The notes under the pieces were generated by a model, which was given only the letters and a program-made list of their open reading frames with translations, was not told where the DNA came from and did no database searches. Below, in pieces: positions 33,795 through 47,800 of a stretch of 64,000 bases of DNA. Within the stretch, counting starts at the first letter, position 1. Each line of letters opens with the position of its first letter. A program made the translations under genes and the position numbers. Source of the DNA: Lotus japonicus (taxonomy: Eukaryota > Streptophyta > Magnoliopsida > Fabales > Fabaceae); contig NC_080046.1 of assembly GCF_012489685.1 (NCBI RefSeq), positions 45,099,176 through 45,163,175 on the forward strand, in the 5' to 3' direction.

Positions 33795-34736
33795 TCGCAG
33801 GCGAGAAAGCGAACAAGGCGGAGTCGCCGGAGCCAGATATCTTTGAAATTTTCTGAAAAGTGTTTTCAAATTCTCCAACCAATGTATTGCAATAACAAAG
33901 CGTGCTCTTTTTCTCCGAAATGAGTTTTTTAATGAGGCGCTCCATCAATAAAATAAAACGAAAATTCACGAGATTCGTGTCCAAAAATTCCAGGAATTGC
34001 CGATCGACATAAAGAATTACGGCGATCACTAAGTGGGACAGGCTTGATCCCCAAAGGGGCCTGCTGGAACCCTGAAGGTGGCGGCGATTCCACAAATGGC
34101 CTTTGACGCCTGGGAATCACCCCCCGGAAAGTCTGACGTGATCGCCGATCCCGTAAACGATGTGCTGGATAAGTCTCGCCAGAATACGACGAGCACCGTT
34201 AACTAGGCAAAAGTCTTGGGACTCCCAAATGGCCATTGGGATCCAAGCATTGTAAGCCCCAAGCGGGCAAAGCCCCGGGCGAAGCCCTCGAGAATGGAGG
34301 TCGTTTCTTCTTTTGGGGGAAACGTCTAAAGTCTTGGTGGTGGAATACCAAGCAACAAGTCCTAGTTAAATTTAATGCACAAAGTCGTTAGGCGTAATTC
34401 AATCATATGACGCGTGAAAAAATAGCGCAAGATATAAGGTCGGCGAATGAATAAGGTGGAAGGCGAGTGCTTGGACATTCAGGATGTTGAGTATTTTATT
34501 ACTCCGGCGTGGTGGGGCGTTAAGCTATGAAATTCATTCATGGAATTCATTCTTAAATTTTTTAAGCAATAAGAAGGCGGCGACCAAAAAATGTACGGCG
34601 AAAGTATCCCAACATGATTTACAAAATATCCAACGGCGATATGAAAAGCTATGGCGAAGGGTTGCTTAAACATAGATGAATGGCGGAAAAGTATACTACA
34701 AAGGGACAGTAAAAGCTAAATGACTTAAAAATTACA
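33795..34736 (+). other. Non-coding spacer between pol and the antisense ORF
   Basis: No credible ORF. The base composition still resembles the element. Since pol ends at 33794 (plus) and the antisense frame ends at 34737 (minus), the two transcription units converge here. Confidence 0.6.
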
Positions 34737-37369
34737 TTATTCATTGTTTTCTTCTTCTTCCTCTTCCTCTTCTTCTTCAGTCGCTGTCCAGAGGTGTTGG
34801 TCAATCAGGGGAGGATCGTCAGGACCAACCAGTCCTTCAGCGGTTATCTCTTTCATTACTCCCATGGCGCTAAAGTCAAAGTTCGGGTACAAATGTTGGG
34901 CCTGATCTTTGGCGAGGTAGAAACCGCGCTCGCGGTTGTCAAGGGCAATGTCAGCAGCTTGTTCCCTCGCCTCAGTGGCTTTGGCTTTCTCCGTCGCCAG
35001 CTCGTCCTCGAGCACTTTGATTTTTGCCAGTTGGGAAGCAATCTCGGCATCTTTCGTGGCAAGGGCCTCGGCGTGAGCGCCGGTCGTTTTCTTGATTTCC
35101 TCAGATGTGGCCTGCATCACCGCCTCCATGTCAGACCTCGCCAGGGCCAGGGACTCGGCAGACTTTTTCTCTTGCTCCGCCAGCGCCTTCTTCACTAACT
35201 CCAGCTCAGCGCGCAATGTTGCGAGCTCCGACTCCTTGGCAACCAGCGCTTCGCCGCTGGCGATCAGGTCCTTCTCAGTTTGCTCTTTTTCCTTTTTGCA
35301 AGCTCGAAGACTTGCATCAAGGTCATCCGCTTCTTCCTTCATCAACGCCAGCTGATCCTCCAGTTCGCCGATTTTAATTCCCGCCGAGCCGATCAACTTG
35401 TCGGTTAGAACTTTGTCTTTTCCTGCCTGCGTCGCCAGTTTGTCGAAGCGCTTTTCCCAAGCAGCGGCGGCTTCTTGATGTTGAGCGCTCTCGGCCTTCA
35501 ACCGCTCGGCTTCGGCGGTGGCGGCGTTGAACTTCTCAAACGCATGGGCAAAGATGCACCCAGCGCGCAGGAGACAAGCAAGAGTTTCCTCCTTGGTTTC
35601 ATTAATGCCCCGACTCAAGACTTCTTTCTCTATGACTTCGCGGTTGAGGCCGGTAAGCAAGAATTCGGAAGGTTCAATGGCGTTGGGAAGCATGTGGAAG
35701 TAGTTGGAGGAACCGCTCTCTTTACCAGGAGCTCGCTCGATCTGGGTAGCGACGACGTCAGAAGATCCCTCTTCGCGGCGAGGTGGAGAAGACGCGGGGC
35801 ACCCATCATCTGTTGGGGGTGGGCTAGGAGGTGCGTCCTGGAGAGGGGGGGACTGGGGGGTTTTATTTTCTTTCATGTTCTCCCCGGCAGGAGCATCAGA
35901 CGACGCCGCGGCTGTTGTGGAATTAGCGGTGGCAGATTTCTCAACGGCTGAGGGTTGGGAGATGTTGGCGGTTGTGTCAGCAGTTGGCGACTGATCAGCA
36001 GGGGTAGTTGTAGCACCGGCAGAGTTAGTTGTAGCGCCGGTGGAAGCAGCTGTAGCGCCAATAGTAGTGGACTTGGCGGCGGCTGCGGAGGCCACGTCCG
36101 CGGTAGTGGATTTGGGGGCCGGGACAGTGATTGTCTCGGTAGCTGTGGCGGCGGAGGCTTTAGCAACACTTTTGCCTTTAGACGCAGCGGCAGTGGTGGG
36201 CTGAGCGCCAGGGTTGGAAGGGCCGGCGACGGAGGAGGCTTTGACCAATTTTCTCCTCTTAGGGGCTTTGGCACCCTCACCTTGGTTCTCGGCGCCGCCC
36301 CGCTTTTTCACGTCGCCCTCAGCGTTGAACTTTGGGGAAAAGCGAGCCATTCTCCTCTCGCGGGCTTTCAGGAGTTCGGCGTTTGTGAAGTTCATATCTT
36401 CTGCAACAATGAAAAAACATCAGTAACAACATAAGAGGCGAGAAAGAAAATGTCGATAATAAAAGTAAGCCATGGACGACCTAAGTATTTGGGAGTCCTT
36501 GAGGAGCTAGCGCCCTCAAGGACTGTTGAGCAGTCAAGGATGGGGAGTGGGGCAAGGAGATTCATAAAAGCTTTGTCGTTGGCGGACAAGGATTCCTCGG
36601 AAGGATCAGTAATCCCATTGGGCTTTTCCGTCCAGTAAAGAAGGAAAAGGGCGGTCCCGTCCCTAAGGGTGAAGGCCTCCGGATAGGCGGGGTGAACCGC
36701 CACGCGAAAGTACTTCCGTGCGAAGGAGGCTTTCGCGTTACTTTTGTGGGGATTCAGGCACTTCCGGGCGGCCCGGGCCTTTAAGGAAATCCATCCTTTG
36801 TTTTTGATGGATTTGGGGTCAACATCGTAGAGGTAGAAGAAACTGGTGGGGGATGGGGCGATGCCAACCGCGGCGCATAAGATTTCAAAGCATCGAATGA
36901 AGGCCCAAGCGTTGGGGTGAAGTTGGCAGGGCGCCGCATTGATGTCGCGGAGGACGGTTTGGACAAAAGGCGAAAAAGGGAGCCTGATTCCAAGCTCGCT
37001 AAACATGTACTCGTACGCAAAGAAAAAGTGAGATCTCTTTACGTCGCCGTCTAGCTTGTGAGCCCAGGGGCGGTCCTCAGGAAGGCAAATCCAGATCCTG
37101 AGTTTGGCGTTAAACTCGTCATCATTAGACAAGCCACCTAAGGAACCCACGAATTCCACAATGAGGTTGCTATCTTGGAAGACGGAAGGTTGGTCTATGG
37201 CCTCATGTTTGGGGGCTACTTGGACTGGAAGGGGCAGAGTGGCGAAGGTTTTTAGCCGGTAAGCAGGGATCTCCGGGACCTCTAAACGGAGGCCGCCGGC
37301 TGCGGTGGAATCAGGGTCGCTTTCGGAGGAGGAAGTGGAGTGATTAGGGGAGGTAGGGTTTGAAGCCAT
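34737..37369 (-). CDS. Antisense ORF of the gypsy element, two exons (putative gypsy-type transposon domain and coiled coil)
   Basis: Exon 1 is 37369-36481 and exon 2 36400-34737, on the strand opposite to pol. An 80-nt intron (36480-36401) has a GT start, and TTTTTTCATTGTTGCAG at its end. Joining gives one frame of 850 aa. Residues 100-240 (FFFAYEYMFSELGIRLPFS, HPNAWAFIRCFEILC) resemble the Pfam family known as putative gypsy-type transposon (PF04195, from memory). The second part is Ala/Thr/Ser-rich, then a long coiled coil, ending in a Glu run. Antisense ORFs 3' of pol have been described in Tat-type elements such as Grande; their function is unknown. The donor AG|GTCGTC is weak, so splicing is an inference. 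Unspliced, two overlapping ORFs of 325 and 552 aa remain. Confidence 0.75.
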
Positions 37370-37580
37370 TTTAGAAACCAGCGAAGTGAAAGACAGGAGA
37401 AGATGAGTATGTATATGATGCAAAGATAAGGGCAGTAAGACTCACCGGAGTAAGATGTGAAGAGTGGGTAGCGGAAGGGGTGATAAGCGATGGCTCCGGA
37501 ACGGAAGTTGGCAGAAGGAGTCTGGTAAGCGATTAGGGAGGTAAAGAGGGGTTTAGGAAAGGGATGATTGTAGGGAAGAA

Positions 37581-37591
37581 GGGTTTTTATA
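37581..37591 (-). promoter_or_regulatory. Possible TATA box for the antisense ORF
   Basis: On the minus strand TATAAAAACCC lies about 215 bp upstream of the ATG at 37369, a reasonable distance for a separate antisense promoter inside the retrotransposon. Confidence 0.4.
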
Positions 37592-38286
37592 GGGAAAGGG
37601 GGGAGTCTGGAGGGGTGACGCGTGTTGGACGCGTGTGGAAGGTTGGAGGTCATGATGGTTTTTGGGGAAGTAGGTTGCGTGTAATGGGGAGTTATTGCGC
37701 ACGATGAGACGATTATGAAAAGTGAAATGACGTTTCCGGAGAAAGAGGGAAATTGATGTAATTGACGCATCACGTGGGGCAGTTGAGGATTCGAAGGGTT
37801 TTGGAAATAGGGGAAAGCGCGAAAGGCCTCGCCACTATAATAGCCAAACATCATCGCCCGATAGGTGATACCAGCAACAAAGTTTAGTCGCTCGCCGGGA
37901 ATACTGCCAATCAACGTTTGGTTGATCGGCACGTGACCAATGCCTGCCACCTTTCCCGCCGGTAGACGATCATGCACCTGTTCCAGCTGACCGCCAGTAC
38001 GGAGCGATCGCTCTCGCCGCTTGTGGACTTGTGGACTTGTCGGCTCAGGTCGCTCGCCGCTTGTGGACTTATGGACTTGTCAGCTCAGGTTGCTCGCCAA
38101 GTCAGTGGACTGGATGACTAAAGATGCTAGTTTCCTTTTGCTCACGCCATGTTGGCGACGTAGTTTGCTTTTCTTTTCTTAAGCCATGTTGGCAGCTCAA
38201 ATCCCAGTGTATTATAGGACATATGTAAAGGCATTTAAAAGACACACTTAGCTCTCATACTTCGAGCTCGGTGTCTTGTGGACTAG
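37592..38286 (+). other. 3' untranslated region of the gypsy element
   Basis: Non-coding. Includes a duplicated motif CTCGCCGCTTGTGGACTT (38013-38070). There is no clear polypurine tract directly before 38287; a purine-rich stretch lies at about 37591-37605, which would allow a longer LTR starting near there. Confidence 0.5.
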
Positions 38287-38567
38287 TAGACTGGGCGAGC
38301 CCCTAGAGGGGCAACGCCTAGCATGTAGCCCGCCCCGGGGCAGGGCCCTAACCTTAAGATGGGCCTTGGCTTCGGAGGCCCAATTGGCCCAAGAGATAGT
38401 GCCCAAACTCTATAAATAGGGGGAGCTACCAATTGTGGGGGACTTCGGCTCATTTGATGAAATCATACATGAAATTCAACATTCTCTCTCTCATTCTCAT
38501 TCTCTCTCTAGCACAATTCTCCACTCTCTAGGTACTATACATTTCTTCAATGTTCGTTGCTAGAACA
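38287..38567 (+). repeat. 3' LTR segment (281 bp)
   Basis: Matches 27983-28263 with substitutions at the positions corresponding to AGGCGCAA/AGGGGCAA, TTCAGCATT/TTCAACATT and TACCTTTC/TACATTTC. Ends GCTAGAACA and is followed at once by the ATT tract. Confidence 0.9.

Positions 38568-38641
<74 letters not shown>
38568..38641. repeat. ATT microsatellite, right of the gypsy element
   Basis: About 24 ATT units, continuing the same microsatellite seen left of the element at 27871-27984. Confidence 0.95.
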
Positions 38642-38642
<1 letters not shown>

Positions 38643-39711
38643 AGAACAAATTAACTTAAGCCATAACTTTCAAACTTACTTATTTTAAAAAATAGGTGAC
38701 TATTTAAAGTATTCATAATCATTGCTAATTTACTCCCACTTATTTTTAAAATTAGTAAGTTAATATCCTACAACTTTAGGACTACATTATAAATCAAAAA
38801 TTAAAAATTAAGTTATATCTTTCTTGCTTATTCGTTCTAAAAAAATATATTCTTAGTTGAATGATTTTATTTGTTACGTAGATAATCTTTTGTATTTATA
38901 TTAGTGTTTTTTATTTAAAAAGTTAGTAGTATTTTTTGTTTTCTATTAACAAAAAATAGTGAAAAATATATTTTGGTTAGTTAAATTGCGGGTAATGGGC
39001 ACGGGTACGGGCATATAGGTACCCAGAGGGTACGGGGACGGGCATTCAAGTTGCTACCCACGCGGGTATGGGAACGGGTACGGGTAATTTTTTAAAACAC
39101 AGGTATGGAAATGGATACTATAGTACCCTACCCAAACCCTACTCATTGCCATCCCTTCAGCCTTAATGATAACCACATCAACCAAAACACAAGTTCACTA
39201 AATTATGCTTCAAGGTGGGCAAACATAAAAACAATGATGACATCAAAATGTCTATCCCCTCCACAAAAATATTGTGTATAAACATATTTTACTCACACTT
39301 TTATTAACCAATATCATCCCAATTCCCACATATTCTTTTACATCTTTTCAATATTGAAGACTTCTTCTTTTTAAATAATTACATATAATATTTACATTAA
39401 TATTAATTTACCTATTTTAATTTTTGAATATATGATTATATAAATAAAATGAAATTAATTTTTTCTTCAACCGCGCATCACGCGGGTATGAGTCTAGTAT
39501 TCAGTTATTCATTATCATTCACAAAATCATGTAAGTTCATTGAATGAATTGTTCAATGTGTCATTGTTGGATGTATTTTTTTCTATTTTTGAAAACTTGT
39601 GGATCGTATTAAATTAATTATTCACCATTGGTGCATTAATACATGTATGTAATTGGTTGATGACTTGGTGGTGCTGAGAAAGTTCACGATGATTAGGTAA
39701 TTGTAAATGAC

Positions 39712-40656
39712 CAGGGCCGGTCCTGACATTTTGGAGGCCATGGGCCAATAATAAAAATAGACCCCTAATAATTTTTTTTAAAGAACATTATCTATTTAAA
39801 TTGTAAATAGCATCAACAACTTTAAAAATGTGACTAACATAAACAAAACGTCATATTCTACACAATTTTCACATGCCAAAAACTCATGTAGTACAAAAGT
39901 AAGAATAACAACAAAACAAGCCAAAGCCATCACTCTCAAGTGAAAATTCTTGAACAGTAATCAAACAAGATACAAATTTGTATCAACAGTTAATAATTAT
40001 TGAAGTTAAATCAATTATAACTTTCATGAGTAGCATTATTCAAGTTGAATTGTAAAAATTTGCATCATAAATTATTTCTAAAATTTTCAATTTTCCATCA
40101 ATCCCTTTCATCCCCACAAGATGCAAAGTAAGAAAAAACAAAACTTTTAAATAAAGAGAATAAGAAATTGAAGAGAGAAGAAGGGTACCGGAGTTGAGAG
40201 ATGAAGGAGGAGATAAATTATCTCCTACGTTAGTACCTTGAAGCAAAATGAAAAACGAAGCAGAATCGCAGAAGCAAAATGAAGCAGGCAAGCAGAGGCG
40301 CCGGCGGCCAGGGGCGCGGACGCGTGGATGAAGCAGCGGTGGGTGACTCAAGTCGTCTTTTTGACGTTTCAGTGCTATGTGCTCTTCCCGTTTCAGTGCT
40401 CTTGACGTTTCAGTTTCAGTGTTTCATTCACCGTTTCAATTTCACTGTTTCTAATTAAAAATAGTACTAGGGTTTAAAATGGGCGGGTAAATGGGTTAGT
40501 GGGCCAAAGTGCCAAACAAAAAAAATTTTAAAAAATCCGTTTGTGGATCTACCAAAGTGGGTTAGTGGGCCAAAATGCAAAAAAAAAATTTGGGGCTCCT
40601 TCTTTTTTGAGACCCTGGGCTGTGGGTCTGCCTACACAGGCCCAAGGCCAGCCCTG
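39712..40656 (-). mobile_element. hAT deletion derivative, 945 bp, same family as 11293-14760
   Basis: Ends CAGGGCCGGTCC and GGCCAGCCCTG, flanked by TAAATGAC and TAAATAAC (7 of 8 matching). The left 110 bp (for example ATTTAAATTGTAAATAGCATC) are the inverted copy of the right end of the 3.5-kb hAT, and the right end matches its left end (GGCCTGTG(T/C)AGGCAGACCCA). The transposase region is replaced by unrelated sequence. It could only move with enzyme from another copy. Confidence 0.9.
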
Positions 40657-40664
40657 TAAATAAC

Positions 40665-41836
40665 TCTCACACTTAAGTCAGTAGAGGATCAATAAAAGAA
40701 TTCTTTGTGTATAGAAAAAACAATATGTAAGTAATGGTGGCCGATCGCTTTGGTTTGTCCACCAAATATAATATTAAATAATTTATTTATGTATTTATTT
40801 GTAAATATTTTACCTATTTAATAATATATTTAATAGTCAAATAAGATAATTCACTAGTGAATTTGTATAAATTATTCATAATTTATATTTATAATTTATG
40901 GTCACTATTTTTAAGGATAACAAATTACTAGTGCTAGCAACACTAATTTAATAGTTTGTTGTTTCTTTCTCCAACCTAAATTATGAGGATGATTCAATTT
41001 AAGTTATAGTTGTTATGGGCCATCAAATATAATATTTCTTTCTTTCTCCAATCTAAATTGTGAGATGATTCTATGCAAATTGCATCATCTCGTAATTTAA
41101 GTTTGAAAAAGAAATTAAAAATTGTTAAATTGACCGTTCCTAGCCTTTCTCATTACTGTTAAACATAGTGGTCATAATTCATAAATCATGAACATTATAA
41201 TCATCCACCGGTGAACCATCATATACAGTGACTGATAGTGAATATCGTTGTGAAGCATCGAAAGTGATTTTGTGACAATCTCTTAACAAATGACTTTCTC
41301 AAGTTTCAATCTTGTGACCTCACTCTTAGAAGGGTCTAGGCGTATGTCTAGCTTGCATAATACTAGACCAATACATTGTTTTGTTTTTTTAGTGTAAGAC
41401 AGGTGTAATCATTTGAATACATCATGTTTGAGTTAGGAACATTCATATCATTATGAGACTAACTCTTCCAGCGACAGTTTTTTCTACTCACAAGACTCGA
41501 ACCTGAGAAAGTGCTTAACGAAAATCAAATAATTCCCACCTGAACCTATCAGCCGTTGCTACCTATACATTGTTGGTTAGCATTAAATAATAAATATAAT
41601 ATTCAACAAATAAAATATTTTCTGTGTAAAATAATATTCATTTACTATATTATATTTGACCATGAAACAAAAATGGTCCATCACAATTCACAATGCAAAT
41701 TGAAGCATCCTCCCAATTTAGGTTGGAGAAAGAGTGAAAGACACAGCAAATTGCGCTTTGTCTGAAGCAAACTCTGTCTAGATCTCTGTCTTGTCCATTC
41801 ACACCAACAGTACCAGAATCCGAAGCTTCTAGATCA
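40665..41836. other. Intergenic region and promoter of the ataxin-2-like gene
   Basis: AT-rich. Two near copies of TTTCTTTCTCCAA(C/T)CTAAATT lie at about 40963 and 41038. A TATATTATATTTGACC stretch near 41648 may be the promoter of the downstream gene. No ORF of interest. Confidence 0.4.
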
Positions 41837-44800
41837 ATGGACAGGGACATGATCACAGAGGATCACACTCCTTCACCTACTTCCCCACATTGTCCATCAA
41901 TCACCGACGCTTTGCTCGTCACCACCATGTGCATGATTGGCCTCCCAGTTGATGTTCATGTCAAGGATGGCTCTGTCTATTCTGGAATCTTCCATACTGC
42001 TTCTGCGGACGCTGGTTATGGTGGGTGCAATTCTTAATCTCTTTTTGATTTCTTCGTTTCTGAATCCTGTAAAATGGTTCTGCATGTTGATTTCTGCTGA
42101 AGATCATATGGGTTGTGAAAAATTTCAGATTTTGGAGAATTCCCATGTCCCTGTTTGATCAATCATGTGTAATTTTCATCTGGGGTTGCTTTCTTTGGTT
42201 TTTTCCATGGTTTTTGGCTTCAATTATTCTGTGTGGTTCTTATTGTATTGGAAAATGTTGTGTATAGCAAAACTGTTGGGTATAACTGTGGTTCTTAATG
42301 TTTTTGGCTTTAACTGTTGGGTATAGCAAAACTAGAGATTGATGTTGTGTACACACACATGCAGAGAGAGAGAGAGAGAGGCAGACCTGAACTGTTAACA
42401 TTTGTAACTTTGTAGTTTTGGCATAAAATCCTCATCAGAATTTTAGTTCATCTAAGTAACTGTTCTGATAAAGTCATCAACTTTCCCTTTTCATGTTCAG
42501 GTGTTGTTTTGAAAAAAGCAAGGATGATAAAGAAGGGAAAGTGCAATAGTAATGTGGGAGAGCAAGCCTTGGTAGATACGCTTTTGATTCCGTCCGATGA
42601 TCTTGTCCAGGTTGTTTCGAAGGTAAGTCATGTTTATCATGCAATGTATCTCTTTGAGTCCAAACTTATCTGGAATCTGGATTGAAGTATAATATGTGCT
42701 TAATGTACATGTGGGATGTGTAGGGAATAACACTTCCTTCAAACGGTGTTGGTGGAACATGTGAGATAGAGAATGATGTTGGACCCATGATCGATGCAAA
42801 ACTGGTGAATCAATCAAGGTACTATCATCTATCAAATTAATTCACGTGCATTGAGACGTGTTAAGGCAAAGTCAAGTTAAGTGTTTAGGCAAAGTCAAGT
42901 TAATTTATTATTTTTTATATCGGAACCAGGAATCATAAATCGCATCTAATCGTAAGATTCAAAAGCTTAATGAAAAATAGTTAAGTGTGTCATAAATATT
43001 ATGAATAGTGTTTGATTTAGTAATTTAAAATTCAGAATTGACAAAACCACTTAACCATAGGCCTTAAATGCAAATTCCAAGTTATATGTCACAAGTCAAA
43101 ATGAGAATAGGGCAAAAGTAAAGCCAAATAAAGTATGCGTAGAGCGAGCAAGTTATTTTGTAAATGTTCCTTTCCGAGTAAGTGATTGAGTGGTTGTGCG
43201 AAGCTCCTATTTTAAAAGAATCAAAACATATCAATGAAATAACTAAACAAGGTATATTTCTTTGACATCATTTAATCTATGCTGCTGACTCCATCTAGTA
43301 GGAAAAGATTTCGGTGGTAGTAGTTATTGTTGTTGTCGTTATTTCTGTTACTTTTCAATTGTTTGATGATAATTGGTGAAAGGAAAGCAAATAACTAATC
43401 ATTGATTCATGTAATTCCTATCAGTGATACAAATCACATTGATTCATGCATGTATGCAGGATTCAAAGTCATTAGTGATTCATTGCACCATACAAATAAT
43501 TGGCTTCATGACTTGTATTGAACTCTTAAGAATTCAAATCGTGAATCTTATAATTTTAGTAATTATGTTAAGTAAACTTATTGCCAAAATATTTGTCTTT
43601 ACTGCAAAGTCAGGCCTGAATTGTTAAAACAATTAACTTGTGGAGGTACTTTTCTGCAATTTAACTAACATTAAGAATCAGCGGTTCCAATATTTGCAAC
43701 CTAAGTTAATAGGTTGAAATGCTCTCACAACTTCAGTTTGCAGATTTCTCAAGGATTTGCTCCCATATTAAGCCATCAAAATTTGTAGAGAAATGTTACC
43801 AACACACTCTTCAAACACACACTATGATTGGTCCTCTTCTTTAAAAAATAAGACACTTTTTTAGAAGTGATCAATTTTTGAGGGTAGTGTGTTGATATTT
43901 AATGAAATAGATCAATCATAAAGAGTGAGTTCAAAAGAGTATATTGCTAGCGTTTCTCAAATATGTATAATCTTTGTCAAATGCCAATTAGCTATTTGCC
44001 CTTTAGCTCTTGTCTGAAGTTATATACCTCATCAAGTAGCCTGTTAACAATCAAGATCTTGAATCCTTTATCCTTTAACAAATTCAGATTATCCTTTTCT
44101 TTTTGTTGGAATTTAGGTTAACTCTTTTGCAGTGGACTCCATAACTTGTCTTCCTTTATCTAGTTATGAGCACTTCTAGAATAGAGAAAAATACTGTGGT
44201 GTCGTGTCGCGTATAGCTACAAAAGGAATAGGGATTTCAAGAGGCTTGATTTGTGCCCCCCAGGCTAGCATGTGATGATCTTTTTCTTTTTTTGGTTTAG
44301 TTCTCCATTCTATATAAAATAAATATTGGCATAAGTAGGCTAACATGTGATTATCTTTTTTTTTTTTGTTTAGTCCTGCATTCTATACAAAGTAAATATT
44401 GGCTTAAGTAGCTTGCTGCCAGTACCAGTAGCTGATGACTACTGGCATAAGTAGTATTCAAAAATACAGATTTATGACATTATTATTATTATTTTTTTAC
44501 CTTGAATTCCTGTCAACTTTATTTTGTATTGACAGCCAAGCTGCGGATGTATTGTCAAAAGGGATAGCTGATGAGTGCAGACAGAAGTCTGAGTTTGCAA
44601 ATGAAAGAAGTGTATGTTGACATATGCATAGCTTGTAATTCTAAGCATGATAGCCACACATTTTGGTGGTTTGAATGTTCTTTATTCTAATGCTTTGTTG
44701 TTTCACAGGATGAAAAGATTCAAAGCTCTAATTCAAGCCATGAAAGTGAGTTAGATTTCTCCAATCTCTACTGCATTTAAAATTATCATTGGTCACTGTA

Positions 44801-47800
44801 GTGGTATTAATTGTAATGATGGTGGATATTGATTAGTTTTACACTCCAGAAATTTTTGAAACAATGTCAGATTTTGGTTTGTTATCCTGATATCCATATA
44901 TGTATTTATGTAAGAACTTGCATTCATGGACATCTTTTTCCTCAATCAGTATGCCCTTTTGCAATGCTGTAATTAGAGAAAAAGATAATTTTTTTGTTGT
45001 TTTTTCTTTCTTTCAATGTTTTTATATAATGTTATCTCTTTCTATTTGTGCTTAGCCTGCAGCAGTTCCTCCCCAAACTAATTTGAGCCATGGCCTACGA
45101 TCTATATCACCTTGTATTGCTTGAATATTTTATGTCCTGGCATAAGATGGGGGTATTGCTTTTTTTATAATTCTGTGTCCCTTATTCAATTCTGTTGTAC
45201 TTACAGTTGATACATGTGTGGGCGAAGTGGAAGCTGTTGAGCGTGGAAGTGCTGATACAACATCCAGCCCTCATGACAATGGTTTGCTCTGCAACAATGT
45301 TCCTGCATCTGTTAAAGCCAACAATTCGTGTACAAATTCCACCCTAGGAGTGGATCTCATCTCAGAGTCACATGATTTTCCAGAAAAATCTGTTGAGATA
45401 TCTAATCCTCTGGGTACAGATTCTATCAAAAATGCTAAGGTAAATAATCTAAATTGACTTCCATCAATAGCTTCTGCCTGCTAGCTAAACAGCACTCGAT
45501 GAAAAGGAAAAGATGCTGTGGAAGGTTTATTTATCATTGCAAAGCACGTGAGATGCATTTGGGCCTCTTATTGAATGCATTTTTATGCATTTTATTTGTT
45601 AGAAATACAGTATAAAAATATTCATCTGCCTTCACCCAACAACTTCAACTTTTGAGATGGTTGGTTCATGACATGGTGTCGGATACTATCTAATCCTTGT
45701 TACCCTCACTATCCTCATAAATTTGGGCTATGCTTAGCTCAACCCCATAAGGTAGCTCATAAGGTGAGAATTGTCCAAGCCTTTGTAAGTTCTATTTCCG
45801 TCATTCCCCTAGCCGACATGGGATCTCAACACCCCCCCCCCTCTTCATGCCCAAGGTTGAACATCTGGAGCGTGGAAGTTATGGGACTGGTTTTTTTTAT
45901 TGCACTAGAAATCCACAGGGCCAGGTAGATTGCACTGGGAAAGTAGTGGAGCTGTTACTTTTGCACAGTGATAGGTGACCCAACATCAAATCTAGGATAA
46001 GCTGTCATATTATCTCAAATTTGAACTAGACATAACTGAGCCCCAAAATCTAGGATTGTCCAAACTTTTATAATCTCTAATTTGGCCATATCTCTAGTCA
46101 ATATGGGATCTCAATACTAATTCAAAGTCATTCTGGAGTCATGGATTCTGGAGTCTGGTCTTCACTAACCATATGAATTCATCTCCCAAGTAATCTATTA
46201 CTGTTCTATTCCTAAATATTTTGAATTAGTGATGCGTTATCTTTTCAATTTTGGCTCCTTAGGCATGCCATCCATCATTTTAAAATCTTTAGACTATTTA
46301 TTTAAGTTTCCACTGATTTTAGTTTGGCTTTCCTGAGCAGCATAATAGATAGCTAGTGCCAAGTTTGAGGGAATATGATAATCATTTCAATCATTTGTGC
46401 TTCTAACTATTTTTCATTGTGATTTCTTTCAGGAATTTAAGCTCAACCCAGGTGCCAAACTTTTCTCTCCATCTGTGGTACATCCTATGATAGTGACTAC
46501 TGCTCTGCCAACTGCTCCAAACATGGTTTACATACCAAATAGCTCTCTACCTACTACTACTATTCAACCAGAACGTGGATTCACTACTTTTGCTTCTCGA
46601 CCTTCTGCACCTGTTAAGGTTGCTCAGTATAATAATTTCACAGCGGGAAATGGTGGGAGTGGTTCTCAATTTTCACAACCTGTATGTATTAATAAATTCA
46701 CTGATATTCTGTCTCATGTGTGTCCTTGTATGAGTATGTGTATTTGATACCAAATTTCAGAAATTAAACCATATTCATCTTGTTATTTTGTCTATTTCTT
46801 GGGCAACATATTGTTGGACAGTTGGCACATAGGACGCAACCTCTGCGATATGCTGCACATTATGATCCTATTTTGTCTGAACCTGCTTATTTGCAACCAA
46901 ACTCTCCTGCTGTAAGTACAAAAAATGATCTATGTGCCTTGTATCTAGTTTTCTTTGTTAAATTTTAATAATTAGTTTAGTAGATAATGTGCTTCGAAAT
47001 TATAGGGGGTGGGGCCGTGGGGGGTTATTTTACAGTGTTTGGTTATAGGGGAATGGAGTGGAGGTTTTTTTTTTTTTTTTTAAAGTTATCTTGGTTTACA
47101 TACCACTAGCTGTAGCGGTATGTAAAGAGTTATCTTGGTTTACATACAATACAAGTTACCTAGTATACATAAATCACATCAAATCAGAAACATATCAAAT
47201 AATATCTTAAGTTCTTAACAATATCAAGTATCAACTAATGCTGAACTCCTATCCATAATTAAATAAGGAAACAATTCATATATGTAAAGAGTATTAAAAT
47301 AAATCTTAACAGCTAATCTAAGATACTCATTTTATGATGGAATAAGAATGTGAGGAGATAATTTTTATTATGTTCCAACAATCTATATTTATATGCAAAA
47401 GAGTCACCCATCCACAAGTTATTATCTTTCTTATGGGTGCAGGTTATGGCTGGACGTTCCACCCAATTAGTCTATCCAACTTCCCAGGTAACATAGCATG
47501 CCTTTAACCCTTTTCAGCTAAGGAGTTTCTTCAATTTATCAATTTATCTTAGCGAAAGAAGGTTTACCCAAAGCTGGAAGGAATTAACGACTAGAAGATT
47601 TCAGAAACATTAAGGAATTCTGAGTGGATGGTAAAAACGGTGCTGCTTTTCAAGTGTACCATGAATCCTTATGAAGAGGATGTGATTCCTGAAAAATGGA
47701 TGGACAGTTCTTATTATTTGCTAACTGAATCATGAGATGATTGCTAGTTTGCTACACTTTGCTATATCTTACAAAGTTATGTTTACGTGGTCAGCCAAAT

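Noticed and set aside
40040..40351. Minus-strand frame of about 100 codons
   Set aside because: Lies inside the hAT deletion derivative and has no recognisable domain.
46755..46822. Alternative acceptor upstream of exon 8 of the ataxin-2-like gene
   Set aside because: Use of the AG near 46759 would put the conserved LAHRTQPLRY segment out of frame, so the acceptor at 46821 was kept.
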